From Shewanella aquimarina (GTDB lineage Bacteria > Pseudomonadota > Gammaproteobacteria > Enterobacterales > Shewanellaceae): a DNA stretch of 64,000 bases. The number at the start of each line of letters is the position of its first letter. Position 1 is the stretch's first letter. Positions 8,698-16,911 of the stretch are shown here, in pieces. Position numbers and translations under genes: made by a program. Where the stretch lies: contig NZ_JAKIKY010000001.1 of the NCBI RefSeq assembly GCF_023349185.1, forward strand, positions 248,001 through 312,000. Reading direction: 5' to 3'. Below the pieces are notes generated by a model. It worked only from the letters and a program-made list of their open reading frames with translations, was not told where the DNA came from and ran no database searches.

Positions 8698-9087
8698 CTA
8701 GTGATCTAGATACACCACTAGAAGATCGGCCTCGACGGCATTGGCCACCTTGGGCAAAGAGGAAAACAGGTTACTTGAGAACTTATGATGGTGGCCGCAA
8801 ACCAGCAGATCGATATTGTGTTCCTTGGCAATCCCCGCCAGTTTCATATGCAGGTCGCCTATCACCACTAAGGTTTCAGCGATGGGGTAATCACTTAGGG
8901 TTGCTAAAATTTGCAACTTCTCCTGCAGTTCAATTTCTTCCTGTGGGGTGATCGCCACGCTGTCGACATCGACGAAGACAAATGAAACCTTGCTATTACC
9001 AGCTTTCGCCAGTGAAACGGCCTTGTCTATCACGGATTGGCTAGACTCAGACAGATCGACCGCAACCAAGATATGCTTGTAACTCAT
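8698..9087 (-). CDS. Universal stress protein (UspA family), short
   Basis: The start used here gives MSYKHILVAVDLSESSQSV, the Usp N-terminus, and is preceded by AAGGAG seven bases upstream; a longer frame begins 24 codons earlier without such a site. The product is 129 residues, slightly shorter than UspA (about 144). The nucleotide-binding style motif is partly kept (VIGD, LLVCGHHH) but the G-2X-G-9X-G(S/T) loop of ATP-binding Usp proteins is not clear. Usp proteins support survival of starvation and stress in the cytoplasm. It is transcribed away from the amidotransferase gene. Confidence 0.85.
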   Translation of the reverse strand: MSYKHILVAVDLSESSQSVIDKAVSLAKAGNSKVSFVFVDVDSVAITPQEEIELQEKLQILATLSDYPIAETLVVIGDLHMKLAGIAKEHNIDLLVCGHHHKFSSNLFSSLPKVANAVEADLLVVYLDH

Positions 9088-9504
9088 AACGGCTCTCCTT
9101 GTTAAAGGATAAATGATTACCTTAAGTCTAGCAGCGTCACACCTAGCCGCTTGAACCACAGGCTAACCCTCTCTGGCCAAGCTCTCACTCAGGCCAAAGT
9201 ATCACCCACACTCAAGCCTAGGTCCCACTCAAACCTAGGTATCACCCCAGCATACCTATATGGCCCCACTAATTGCGCCAAGCGGTAAAAATTCCAACTC
9301 CTCCAACCTCCCTAAAGGTGTAATTAATTACGCCCAAACCGTTTGACATAACGAACACTGATTGGCAGACTGGTGGTCAACAAATGTGCTTTTGCACATT
9401 TTGCTATCCTTAAGAAAGGCGATAGCTAGGGCCAGTAGCGGCCACATGAGGCTACACAGACGTCACGCATCGGGTGACAGACAACGCGACCAAACGGGTG
9501 ATCT
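9088..9504. other. Divergent intergenic region between usp and the amidotransferase
   Basis: About 9182-9257 holds a loose ~17-bp repeat with CACTCAAGCCTAGGT and CACTCAAACCTAGGT the clearest units. At 9317-9334 GTAATTAATTAC is a perfect 12-bp palindrome with nearly symmetric flanks. A third palindrome at 9382-9401 is listed separately. No gene is seen. Confidence 0.55.
9382..9401. promoter_or_regulatory. Candidate CdaR operator A
   Basis: AAATGTGC and GCACATTT are perfect 8-bp arms around TTTT, about 105 bases before the amidotransferase start. The core TGTGC-N4-GCACA is nearly repeated in a palindrome before the GntP permease. That pairing near glycerate genes suggests CdaR as the binder; this is inference. 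Confidence 0.5.
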
Positions 9505-10308
9505 ATGCCTATAACACAGACAACAAGTGCTAAGAAATCCAAGCCTCTCATCTTGATGACCATGGGCCAGCAAGACAGGAACCAGCATCCCTACCAGGTG
9601 ATGACCCACAAGTATATGCAGCCCATTGTGGAGATCGCCGGGGCCGTCCCACTGCTGATGCCCACCTGTTTCGGTGTGGAAGATGTGGACCGCTACCTGG
9701 ACATGGTCGACGGGGTTTATCTCTCGGGCGCGGGTTCCAATATCGAGCCCAGCCTCTATGGTCAGGACAACCTCACTCCGGAAAAGAGTCAGGATGTAAA
9801 CCGAGACATAGTCGATCTCGCCGTTATCGAGGGTGCCCTCAAGCGCAAGTTACCCATACTGGGTATCTGCCGTGGCATGCAGGAGCTTAACATTGCCCTG
9901 GGCGGCACCCTGTATCAGAAGGTCTACAGCGAGCCCGGTTTCGATGATCACCGCGAAGATCCACAAACCCCCAACCATGTTCAATATGGGCCGAGACACG
10001 CCATCGAGACGGTACCCGGTAGCTGGCTGGCCAAGCTGATTGGTGACAAGACAATGGTCAACTCCCTCCACGGCCAGGGGATCTGTACCCTTGGCAAGGG
10101 GCTAGAGGCCCTCGCCTATGGCGAGGATGGCCTTATCGAGGCGATACATGGCCCAGACTATGGCCAGTTTATCCTCGGCGTACAGTGGCATCCCGAATGG
10201 CAAGCCAACGACAACCCAGACTCCATCAAACTATTTCAAGCCTTCGGTAGCGCCTGTCGCGGCGAGGCCTGTTGGCAATCGGCCAACGATGACAAATTAA
10301 CCGCCTAA
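9505..10308 (+). CDS. PuuD-like class I glutamine amidotransferase (peptidase C26, gamma-glutamyl-GABA hydrolase family)
   Basis: The 267-residue cytoplasmic protein has the C26 triad: nucleophile Cys122 in ICRGMQELN, and His229/Glu231 in VQWHPEW. DGVYLSGAGSNIEPSLYG near 69 is the family oxyanion-side signature. Members such as E. coli PuuD hydrolyse gamma-glutamyl-GABA in putrescine breakdown. No other put/puu gene is nearby; instead it precedes the GntP permease and glycerate kinase and shares a palindrome type with the permease promoter. Its true substrate may therefore belong to that pathway. The ATG has only a weak upstream purine run (GGGTGAT). Confidence 0.82.
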   Translation: MPITQTTSAKKSKPLILMTMGQQDRNQHPYQVMTHKYMQPIVEIAGAVPLLMPTCFGVEDVDRYLDMVDGVYLSGAGSNIEPSLYGQDNLTPEKSQDVNRDIVDLAVIEGALKRKLPILGICRGMQELNIALGGTLYQKVYSEPGFDDHREDPQTPNHVQYGPRHAIETVPGSWLAKLIGDKTMVNSLHGQGICTLGKGLEALAYGEDGLIEAIHGPDYGQFILGVQWHPEWQANDNPDSIKLFQAFGSACRGEACWQSANDDKLTA

Positions 10309-10320
10309 TCGAACAAGCCC

Positions 10321-10349
10321 AGTCGGTCATTTTGTGATCTAGACCGACT
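10321..10349 (+). terminator. Probable terminator after the amidotransferase
   Basis: AGTCGGTC and GACCGACT form an 8-bp stem with a 13-base loop followed by a short T-rich tail (TTATT). It is weak but well placed, 13 bases after the stop codon. Confidence 0.55.
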
Positions 10350-10366
10350 TTATTCCTACCCCTCAA

Positions 10367-10396
10367 CCGATATTAGTGCAAGCGCACAAATATCGG
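10367..10396. promoter_or_regulatory. Candidate CdaR operator B upstream of gntP
   Basis: CCGATATTAGTGC and GCACAAATATCGG are 13-bp arms with one mismatch around a 4-base centre; AA and TT extend the symmetry further. It lies about 190 bases before the permease start. The core matches the palindrome before the amidotransferase gene. Confidence 0.55.
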
Positions 10397-10526
10397 TTCT
10401 GCATAAGCAAAATATTAGGAGGCTAGCACGAAGCCAGATTGTCCTATTCTCCGGATAATAGTGCCAGCCTGAAAACCCTTTGCTCCCGCGCCAGGAGCGA
10501 GTTAACGGGTCACCGCTAGATCAAAC

Positions 10527-10565
10527 CAACAACTATAGCCAACAAATATAGCCAACAAATATAAC
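10527..10565. repeat. 13-bp tandem repeat before gntP
   Basis: CAACAACTATAGC, CAACAAATATAGC and CAACAAATATAAC follow each other without gaps. The array ends 18 bases before the GntP start, just upstream of its ribosome-binding site. Confidence 0.85.
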
Positions 10566-10583
10566 CCAATACAGGGACACCCT

Positions 10584-11942
10584 ATGAGCCTAGTACTGAT
10601 CTTGATCGCCGTGATAGCCTTCATCGTTATCGCGACATCCAAATTTAAGCTTCACCCCTTCCTAACCCTCATTCTCGCCTCTTTCATCGCCGCCTTTGCC
10701 TACGGGCTACCCAGCGCCGATGTGGCCAAAACCATCACCTCCGGATTCGGCGGTATCTTAGGCTATATCGGCCTGGTTATCGTGCTGGGTACCATCATAG
10801 GTACCATATTGGAGAAGAGCGGCGCGGCCATCACCATGGCCGATGTGGTGATAAAGCTGCTGGGGAAACGCTTCCCAACCCTGACAATGTCGATCATCGG
10901 CTATCTGGTCTCTATCCCGGTATTTTGTGATTCTGGCTTCGTGATCCTCAACTCGCTCAAGCAGTCCATGGCCAATCGCATGAAGGTCTCCAGCGTCTCC
11001 ATGAGTGTCGCCCTGGCTACTGGCCTTTACGCTACCCACACCTTCGTGCCGCCGACGCCCGGCCCAATTGCCGCCGCCGGTAACCTAGGGCTGGAATCTA
11101 ACCTCGGGCTGGTCATAGGCGTGGGCATCTTCGTCGCGGCCGTCGCCGCCCTGGCAGGCATGTTATGGGCCAACCGCTTTGCTCATGTCGAGCCCGACGG
11201 TGAAGGTGCCGAAGAGCTAAAGAGCAATGTAGAAGATTTTGAAAACCTCAAGGCCGCCTACGGCGAGTTACCCAGCCCGGCCAAGGCGTTTGCTCCTATC
11301 TTCGTGCCAATCTTGCTCATCTGCCTGGGCTCCATTGCCAAGTTCCCCTCACAGCCACTGGGTGATGGTGCCCTGTTCGATACCCTGGCCTTCCTGGGTC
11401 AACCGGTAAACGCCCTGATGATAGGTCTATTCCTGTCACTGAGCCTGCTCAAGAGTCAGAATAAGATCAAAGAGTTCAGCGAGCGCATCAGCCACGGCCT
11501 AGTTGTCGCCGCGCCTATCTTGCTGATCACGGGTGCCGGCGGTGCCTTCGGCGCCGTGCTCAAGGCCACTGAGATTGGCAACTTCCTCGGCAGCTCGCTC
11601 TCGGCGCTAGGCATAGGTATCTTCATGCCCTTTATCGTCGCCGCGGCGCTGAAATCGGCCCAGGGCTCATCGACCGTTGCCCTGGTGGCCACCTCCGCTC
11701 TGGTCGCCCCCATGTTGGGCGATATCGGCCTTGCCAGCGACATGGGCCGTGTGCTGACCGTGATGGCCATTGGCGCCGGCGCCATGACAGTCTCACACGC
11801 CAACGACAGCTTCTTCTGGGTGGTGACTCAGTTTAGCCGCATGAGCGTGAAGCAGGCCTACAAGGCCCAAACCATGGCGACCCTAATCCAAGGTGTGACC
11901 GCCATGATCCTTGTCTACCTGCTGAGTCTCGTCCTACTCTAA
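10584..11942 (+). CDS. GntP-family permease, probable glycerate/sugar-acid:H+ symporter
   Basis: The 452-residue protein is wholly hydrophobic, with about 12-14 membrane segments, and carries family motifs TSGFGGILGYIGLVIVLGTI near 52, SIPVFCDSGFVIL near 110 and ATHTFVPPTPGPIAAAG near 150. GntP transporters import gluconate and related sugar acids with protons. The downstream gene is glycerate kinase, so glycerate is the likely substrate in this Shewanella arrangement. AGGGACACC precedes the ATG. A 162-bp mobile repeat lies between this gene and glxK, separating two genes expected to be expressed together. Confidence 0.9.
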   Translation: MSLVLILIAVIAFIVIATSKFKLHPFLTLILASFIAAFAYGLPSADVAKTITSGFGGILGYIGLVIVLGTIIGTILEKSGAAITMADVVIKLLGKRFPTLTMSIIGYLVSIPVFCDSGFVILNSLKQSMANRMKVSSVSMSVALATGLYATHTFVPPTPGPIAAAGNLGLESNLGLVIGVGIFVAAVAALAGMLWANRFAHVEPDGEGAEELKSNVEDFENLKAAYGELPSPAKAFAPIFVPILLICLGSIAKFPSQPLGDGALFDTLAFLGQPVNALMIGLFLSLSLLKSQNKIKEFSERISHGLVVAAPILLITGAGGAFGAVLKATEIGNFLGSSLSALGIGIFMPFIVAAALKSAQGSSTVALVATSALVAPMLGDIGLASDMGRVLTVMAIGAGAMTVSHANDSFFWVVTQFSRMSVKQAYKAQTMATLIQGVTAMILVYLLSLVLL

Positions 11943-12021
11943 GCTAATCAGACCGGCGCCAACGGGCAAAGCCTGGGCGCCGGACAACCCAGCTGATTTT
12001 TTTCAGATTTTGTAAAACACT

Positions 12022-12183
12022 ATACCAATCACGGTAAGTAAGTGAGCAGAGATAGCGCAGGAAAAACATTCGAGAACAAGACAGGATTTTTCGATAAGTA
12101 GCTATTCTACAATCAAAAATAATGACGCCGTTATCGGACGTTTTAACAAGCTAGAATGATCAGTTATTTACTACGATTGGTAT
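12022..12183 (-). mobile_element. 162-bp miniature inverted-repeat element, copy 2 (inverted)
   Basis: Same length and termini as the copies at 1742 and 63626 but in opposite orientation. Reverse-complemented it gives TAGCTTGTTAAAAC and ATTGTAGAATAGCTACTTAT, close to copy 3. It fills most of the gap between gntP and glxK and has no coding frame. It leaves 27 bases before glxK, enough for its ribosome-binding site (AGGAAG) but not for a separate promoter. Confidence 0.85.
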
Positions 12184-12210
12184 TAACCCCTCTTCACACA
12201 GGAAGCCTGC

Positions 12211-13356
12211 ATGAAAATAGTCATCGCGCCCGATTCATATAAAGAAAGTTTGAGCGCCATGGAAGTCGCCACCGAGATAGCCCGGGGGTTTTGTGAGGTG
12301 CTTCCCGACGCCGAATATATCAAGTTGCCGGTCGCCGACGGCGGCGAAGGCACGGTGCAATCTATGGTGGATGCCACCGGCGGCAAATTAGTCGAGCTTA
12401 AGGTCACCGGTCCCCTGGGTAGTCAGGTGGATGCCCACTATGGCCTGCTGGGTCAGGAGGCGCCAGGGCAGCGCACCGCGGTGATTGAGATGGCCTCGGC
12501 CTCTGGGCTGCACCATGTGCCGAGTCTCTTACGTGACCCTTTAGTCACCACCAGCTATGGCACGGGCGAGCTTATCTGTCATGCCCTCAACAGTGGCGTC
12601 AACCATCTGATCCTCGGCCTTGGCGGCAGCGCCACCAACGACGGCGGCGCCGGCATGCTACAAGCCCTGGGCGCGCACCTACTGGACAATAACGGCAAGC
12701 CCCTAAGACCTGGCGGCGCGGCGCTTGAGCACCTCACCAGCGTCGATATCGGCGAGCTGCATCCACGGCTTGCCCAGGTAGCAATTGAGGTCGCCTGCGA
12801 TGTAGATAATCCACTGTGTGGCGACAAGGGGGCCTCGGCCATCTTCGGGCCACAGAAAGGCGCCGATGAGATCATGGTTGCCAGACTGGATAAGGCGTTG
12901 AGTCACTTCGCCGATGTCACCAGCTCTGCTGGCCTAAAGGAGTGCCGCGACATGCCTGGCGCCGGGGCCGCCGGCGGTATGGGCTTTGCGATGCTGACCT
13001 ATCTGGGCGCCAAGCTCAGGCCCGGCATAGATATCGTCATGGAGACGGTCAGGCTGAGCGAACATCTTAAGGGGGCGGATCTCGTCATCACGGGCGAAGG
13101 CCGCCTCGACAGCCAGACCTTGCATGGCAAGACCCCCATGGGCGTTACCCGGGAGGCCAACAAGCAGGGGATACCAGTGATCGCCATCGCCGGCTGCGTC
13201 AGCGAGGATGCAAATGTGCTGCTGAACCACGGTATAGACGCCCTGTTTTCCGTGACCCCCAGGGCCTTGCCGCTCGAGGAGGTGCTGGCCAGCGCCAGCC
13301 ATAACCTCTATAGCTGCGCGGTCAATGTCGCCCGTCTGTATAGACTGGGACGTTAG
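12211..13356 (+). CDS. glxK: Glycerate kinase (GlxK/GarK family)
   Basis: The 381-residue enzyme begins MKIVIAPDSYKESLSAMEVA and carries LPVADGGEGTV near 39 and GLGGSATNDGGAGML at 136-150, signatures of the glycerate 2-kinase family I. It phosphorylates D-glycerate with ATP to 2-phosphoglycerate, feeding lower glycolysis. DLVITGEGRLDSQTLHGKTP near 290 completes the active site region. AGGAAG lies eight bases before the ATG. With the GntP permease and cdaR it forms a glycerate uptake set. Confidence 0.93.
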   Translation: MKIVIAPDSYKESLSAMEVATEIARGFCEVLPDAEYIKLPVADGGEGTVQSMVDATGGKLVELKVTGPLGSQVDAHYGLLGQEAPGQRTAVIEMASASGLHHVPSLLRDPLVTTSYGTGELICHALNSGVNHLILGLGGSATNDGGAGMLQALGAHLLDNNGKPLRPGGAALEHLTSVDIGELHPRLAQVAIEVACDVDNPLCGDKGASAIFGPQKGADEIMVARLDKALSHFADVTSSAGLKECRDMPGAGAAGGMGFAMLTYLGAKLRPGIDIVMETVRLSEHLKGADLVITGEGRLDSQTLHGKTPMGVTREANKQGIPVIAIAGCVSEDANVLLNHGIDALFSVTPRALPLEEVLASASHNLYSCAVNVARLYRLGR

Positions 13357-13374
13357 CCACCTTAATTAAACCCC

Positions 13375-13409
13375 AAACGCCCTGAGACTCTCTCGACTCA
13401 GGGCGGTTT
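13375..13409 (+). terminator. Terminator after glxK
   Basis: AAACGCCCTGAG pairs with CTCAGGGCG-G-TTT around a ten-base loop. The T-run is short, but the stem is long and GC-rich and sits 18 bases after the stop codon. Confidence 0.7.
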
Positions 13410-13434
13410 ACGCTCTTGTTAAATATCCCATCCG

Positions 13435-13521
13435 GCTCAAGGCTGTGCCGATTTTGCTCAAGGCCATTTCAAATTTGGCTCAAGGCTGTTTCCAATTAGG
13501 CTCAAGGCTGTTTCCGTTCGG
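13435..13521. repeat. 22-bp tandem repeat between glxK and panP
   Basis: Four units start GCTCAAGGC at 13435, 13456, 13478 and 13500, with lengths 21, 22, 22 and 22; GCTCAAGGCTGTTTCC is shared by the last two. A decayed fifth unit follows. The rest of the gap before panP shows no gene. Confidence 0.85.
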
Positions 13522-13629
13522 GCTGACGGCTTTACGCCCTGCCCGCCAGCCATTTCACTTTTCCCCTTGATGCGGTATAAAGCTTACAGTAAAGTTAGCT
13601 CCCTTTTTCGATCGCCTGTTTTTTCTATT

Positions 13630-13707
13630 TCAAAACAGACACAAGTTAAGCGACGCGCCTCGATGACATCAAAACAGACACGACAAGCGACCGCCTCTGA
13701 AGAGGCC
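13630..13707. repeat. 39-bp direct duplication at the panP start
   Basis: TCAAAACAGACAC occurs at 13630 and again at 13669, and related sequence follows each copy (AAGCGACGCGCCTC against AAGCGACCGCCTC). The period is 39 bp, exactly 13 codons, so both copies read in the same frame. The duplication carries the first ATG of panP at its end. Confidence 0.7.
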
Positions 13708-15303
13708 TTGATGCGTATTTTCACTCTGCCCGAAGCACCGAATTCGACGCTGGGTAAGATAGAGAAAAACCTGTCGGAAAACCTGATGGGCTTCCTCAAA
13801 GAGAATATCGTCGCCGTCGAGAAGCCACTGAGCGAGATCGAAAAAGATTTTCAGGCCTATCAGATCCCAGCGGCTCCCAGCTTCGTCTCCGACTATGCCG
13901 AGCAGATGATGCAGACGCTTATCGCCCACAGCGTGCACACCTCTGCGCCCAGCTTTATCGGTCACATGACCTCGGCGCTGCCCTATTTCGTGCTGCCACT
14001 GTCGAAGATGATGGTGGGGCTCAACCAGAACCTGGTGAAGATAGAGACCTCCAAGGCCTTCACGCCGCTGGAGCGTCAGGTGCTGGGGATGATGCACCAC
14101 ATGGTCTACGGTCAAAACGAGCCCTTCTATGAAAGCTGGATGCACAGCGCCAGCCACTCCCTGGGCGCCTTCTGTTCCGGCGGCACGGTCGCCAACATCA
14201 CGGCGCTGTGGATCGCCCGCAACCGTCTATTAAAACCCGATGGCGACTTCAAGGGCGTGGCCCAATCTGGCCTGATGCGCGCACTGCGCCACTATGGCTA
14301 TGATGATCTGGCTATCTTGGTCTCGACGCGCGGCCACTACTCCCTCGGCAAAGCCGCCGATCTATTAGGCATAGGCCGCGACAACATAGTGAGCGTGCCC
14401 TGCGCGGCAGATAACAAGGTGGATGTGGCCAAGATGCGCGAGGCGGCCGAGCGGCTTGAAGCGCAGAACATCAAGGTGATGGCTATAGTCGGTGTCGCCG
14501 GGACAACCGAAACCGGTAATATCGACCCACTGAAAGAACTTGCGGATCTCGCCGAGCAACTGGGGTGTCACTTCCATGTGGACGCCGCCTGGGGTGGTGC
14601 CAGCCTGCTGTCTAACAAGTATCGCCACCTGTTAGCCGGCATAGAGCGCGCCGATTCGGTCACTATCGATGCCCACAAGCAGATGTATGTGCCCATGGGC
14701 GCCGGCATGGTGCTATTTAAAGACCCGGAATTTGCCAACGCCATCAAACACCACGCCGAATATATTCTGCGTAAGGGCTCGAAAGATTTGGGTAGTCAGA
14801 CGCTGGAGGGATCGCGCCCGGGCATGGCCATGCTGGTACATGCCTGCCTGCAGGTGATTGGCCGCGACGGCTACGAGATCTTAATCAACAACAGCCTGGA
14901 GAAGGCGCGCTATTTTGGCGAGCTTATCGCCGCCCAGGACGATTTTCAGCTGGCCTCAAGGCCAGAACTCTGCCTGCTGACCTATCGCTATGTACCGGCC
15001 AAGGTACAGTCGCAGCTCAATGAGGCGATAGCGGCGAATGACGCGGCGCGGGTGAGTGAGATCAATACCCTGCTGGATGGCCTGACCAAATTTATCCAGA
15101 AGCGGCAACGCGAACAGGGGAAATCCTTCGTCTCTCGTACCCGTATCATTCCGGCAAACAACCTGGAGCAGACCTCTGTGGTATTCAGGGTGGTTCTTGC
15201 CAATCCATTGACCAGCAAAGAGATATTGCAGCAGGTGCTGGATGAGCAACGCGAGATCGCCAAGCTGGATACCCGCTTCCTACCTAAGCTGCTGGCCCTC
15301 TAG
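13663..15303 (+). CDS. panP: PLP-dependent aspartate 1-decarboxylase-type enzyme PanP (group II decarboxylase)
   Basis: The enzyme belongs to the group II pyridoxal-phosphate decarboxylases: HSLGAFCSGGTVAN near 165, HVDAAWGG near 307, and DAHKQMYVPMG with the PLP-binding Lys339. The N-terminus MTSKQTRQATASEEALMRIF matches the PanP type proposed to make beta-alanine from aspartate for pantothenate in Vibrio and Shewanella that lack PanD. Older annotations call it glutamate decarboxylase, which remains possible. I chose the ATG giving 546 residues, the family length; the frame stays open 32 codons further to a TTG/ATG pair. No start has a good Shine-Dalgarno. Confidence 0.82.
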   Translation: MTSKQTRQATASEEALMRIFTLPEAPNSTLGKIEKNLSENLMGFLKENIVAVEKPLSEIEKDFQAYQIPAAPSFVSDYAEQMMQTLIAHSVHTSAPSFIGHMTSALPYFVLPLSKMMVGLNQNLVKIETSKAFTPLERQVLGMMHHMVYGQNEPFYESWMHSASHSLGAFCSGGTVANITALWIARNRLLKPDGDFKGVAQSGLMRALRHYGYDDLAILVSTRGHYSLGKAADLLGIGRDNIVSVPCAADNKVDVAKMREAAERLEAQNIKVMAIVGVAGTTETGNIDPLKELADLAEQLGCHFHVDAAWGGASLLSNKYRHLLAGIERADSVTIDAHKQMYVPMGAGMVLFKDPEFANAIKHHAEYILRKGSKDLGSQTLEGSRPGMAMLVHACLQVIGRDGYEILINNSLEKARYFGELIAAQDDFQLASRPELCLLTYRYVPAKVQSQLNEAIAANDAARVSEINTLLDGLTKFIQKRQREQGKSFVSRTRIIPANNLEQTSVVFRVVLANPLTSKEILQQVLDEQREIAKLDTRFLPKLLAL

Positions 15304-15320
15304 TTTTTCAATAGCTCAAT

Positions 15321-15370
15321 CTAGAAAGTGCACTCGAGAAAGTGCAATCGAGAACGCTCACTCGATAAAC
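15321..15370. repeat. 14-bp tandem repeat covering the DUF393 stop codon
   Basis: CTAGAAAGTGCACT, CGAGAAAGTGCAAT and CGAGAACGCTCACT are consecutive, then CGATAAAC begins a partial fourth. The stop codon of the following minus-strand gene lies inside unit three and its last codons in unit four. Confidence 0.8.
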
Positions 15371-15774
15371 CTGTCCCTGTCGATATCCTCTGGCAGGGCG
15401 CAGGCTCTTCGGCCAAAGAGGCGATAACGCCGATTGGCAACCTGATTGTAAACCCAGTCTCTTAAGGAGCGGGGCAGCCACCTCAATAGCTTCAACAAGG
15501 GCCAGAGGCCATCGAGTCGACTGGCCACCGCTAATGCCGCCTCGCTCTTAGCCGACACGCCTGTCTCATCCAGCAGATAGAAGCTGCTAAGATCCTCAAG
15601 ATCCACCAAGATACCCTGCGCGGCCAATAGCCGCTGGGCCGTCTCACTCTGAACCGAGGCAAACTTAAATTGCCGGCGTCTGTCACGCCTAATGATAAAT
15701 CGCACCGCGCCGTGACACAGATTACAGCTACCGTCGAAGATCACCACGGGGGCTTGTCGCGTCATGGGTTGCAC
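15358..15774 (-). CDS. DUF393 / DCC1-like thiol-disulfide oxidoreductase
   Basis: The product has the family motif FDGSCNLCHG (DxxCxxC) near the N-terminus and the conserved later stretch FYLLDETG, then WLPRSLRDWVYNQVANRRYRLFG. These small proteins have a thioredoxin-like fold and are thought to act in thiol-disulfide exchange; the partner is unknown. I chose a GTG start (VQPMTRQAPVV) because GGAG lies five bases before it; the ATG three codons later and one 12 codons earlier lack such spacing. Length is then 138 residues. The 3' end sits in a 14-bp tandem repeat. Confidence 0.85.
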   Translation of the reverse strand: MQPMTRQAPVVIFDGSCNLCHGAVRFIIRRDRRRQFKFASVQSETAQRLLAAQGILVDLEDLSSFYLLDETGVSAKSEAALAVASRLDGLWPLLKLLRWLPRSLRDWVYNQVANRRYRLFGRRACALPEDIDRDRFIE

Positions 15775-15920
15775 TTGTTCTCCACCTCGTATGAAGCTCG
15801 ACCATAGCATCGGCGATAGCGGATGACAATTTTGTACAAAAGCCGCTGCGAGTTTTAGGCTAAGATGAGCCTATCGACTCGCCAACATCAGACATATATC
15901 GCGCTCACAGCAGCAATCCT

Positions 15921-16787
15921 ATGAACAAGCACAGCAGTAAAGAACAGGCACACTTCAGCCTAGCCGATGAGCTGGGCGGCATAGAGCTACTGGATGCAAG
16001 TTACCATCAGCAAAACTTCTCGCGCCACTGTCACGAGGGCTATACGGTGGGCGTTATCGAAACCGGCGCCCAGCGTTTCTATCGCAACGGCGGCGATCAC
16101 ACGGCGCCGCAGCACAGCATCATATTGGTGAACGCCGACGAGGTGCATAACGGCCGCTCGGCCACAGATTTTGGCTGGTCCTATCGCGCCATGTATCCCC
16201 TGCCGCAGCAATTTGCCAGAGTCCACGATGAGCTAGGCGGTAAGGCTGGCGACGCGCCCTATTTTCCTGAGCCTGTGGTACACGACAAGCCGCTGGCTGA
16301 GCTGCTACGCCTCACCTTCGACACATTAAGTCGCTCTGATAATGCCCTGCTACGTGAGAGTCTTATCTACACCAGCCTGGCGCGCCTGATGTCCCGCCAT
16401 GGCGCCAGCCGCCCGGTCGAGAAGTCGCTGCGGCCAACTGCTCAGCTGGCACTGGTAAAGCAGTTTCTGGATGATATGCCCACCGCCGATGTCTCCCTCG
16501 ATGCCCTGGCCAAGCTGGCGGGGCTCAGCCCCTTCTATCTGATCAAGCAGTTCCAGCGCCAGTATGGCCTGCCGCCCCACGCCTACCAGATCCAGGGGCG
16601 AATTCGATTGGCTAAACAGATGATCCGCCAGGGATGCAAGCTGCTGGAGGTGGCGCTGGCCTGTGGCTTTCACGATCAGAGCCACCTAAATCGCCACTTT
16701 AAGCGTGCCCTGGGAGTCACTCCCGGTCAATACGCTAAAGAAGTTGAGCGCAATAATGTACAAGCCAGGCGAACCCATTTCTTGTAA
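15921..16787 (+). CDS. AraC-family regulator with N-terminal cupin sensor domain
   Basis: The 288-residue protein has a cupin-like ligand domain (SRHCHEGYTVGVIETG near 33, INADEVHNG-like VNADEVHNGR near 71) and two AraC helix-turn-helix motifs from about 185 (LDALAKLAGLSPFYLIKQFQ and VALACGFHDQSHLNRHFKR). This class often controls an adjacent AzlCD amino-acid exporter, as found here. A palindrome TTTTGTACAAAA lies at 15830-15841 between this gene and the divergent DUF393 gene. The ATG has no strong Shine-Dalgarno. Confidence 0.9.
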   Translation: MNKHSSKEQAHFSLADELGGIELLDASYHQQNFSRHCHEGYTVGVIETGAQRFYRNGGDHTAPQHSIILVNADEVHNGRSATDFGWSYRAMYPLPQQFARVHDELGGKAGDAPYFPEPVVHDKPLAELLRLTFDTLSRSDNALLRESLIYTSLARLMSRHGASRPVEKSLRPTAQLALVKQFLDDMPTADVSLDALAKLAGLSPFYLIKQFQRQYGLPPHAYQIQGRIRLAKQMIRQGCKLLEVALACGFHDQSHLNRHFKRALGVTPGQYAKEVERNNVQARRTHFL

Positions 16788-16869
16788 GGTCGAGTTATCT
16801 CTCTAGCACCTATAGATAAGCATCAAGACATTAGCACCTAGACACACGCTCATAAAAAAACAGGCACCC

Positions 16870-16911
16870 AGACACAGGTATATAGACACAGGTATGTAGA
16901 CACAAGATGAC
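16870..16911. repeat. 14-bp tandem repeat that includes the azlC start codon
   Basis: AGACACAGGTATAT, AGACACAGGTATGT and AGACACAAGATGAC are consecutive; the ATG of azlC is inside the third unit. Looser copies of AGCACCTAGACAC lie upstream from about 16803. The usual Shine-Dalgarno is missing, so the repeat itself is the translation-initiation region. Confidence 0.8.

Noticed and set aside
12022-12183. Small RNA gene between gntP and glxK
   Set aside because: The same 162-bp sequence with inverted ends occurs twice more at unrelated sites, so a mobile repeat explains it better; no promoter or terminator is visible inside.
13567-13662. 32-codon N-terminal extension of PanP
   Set aside because: Family length fits the later ATG, and the extension is partly a duplication of the real start; kept as an alternative only.
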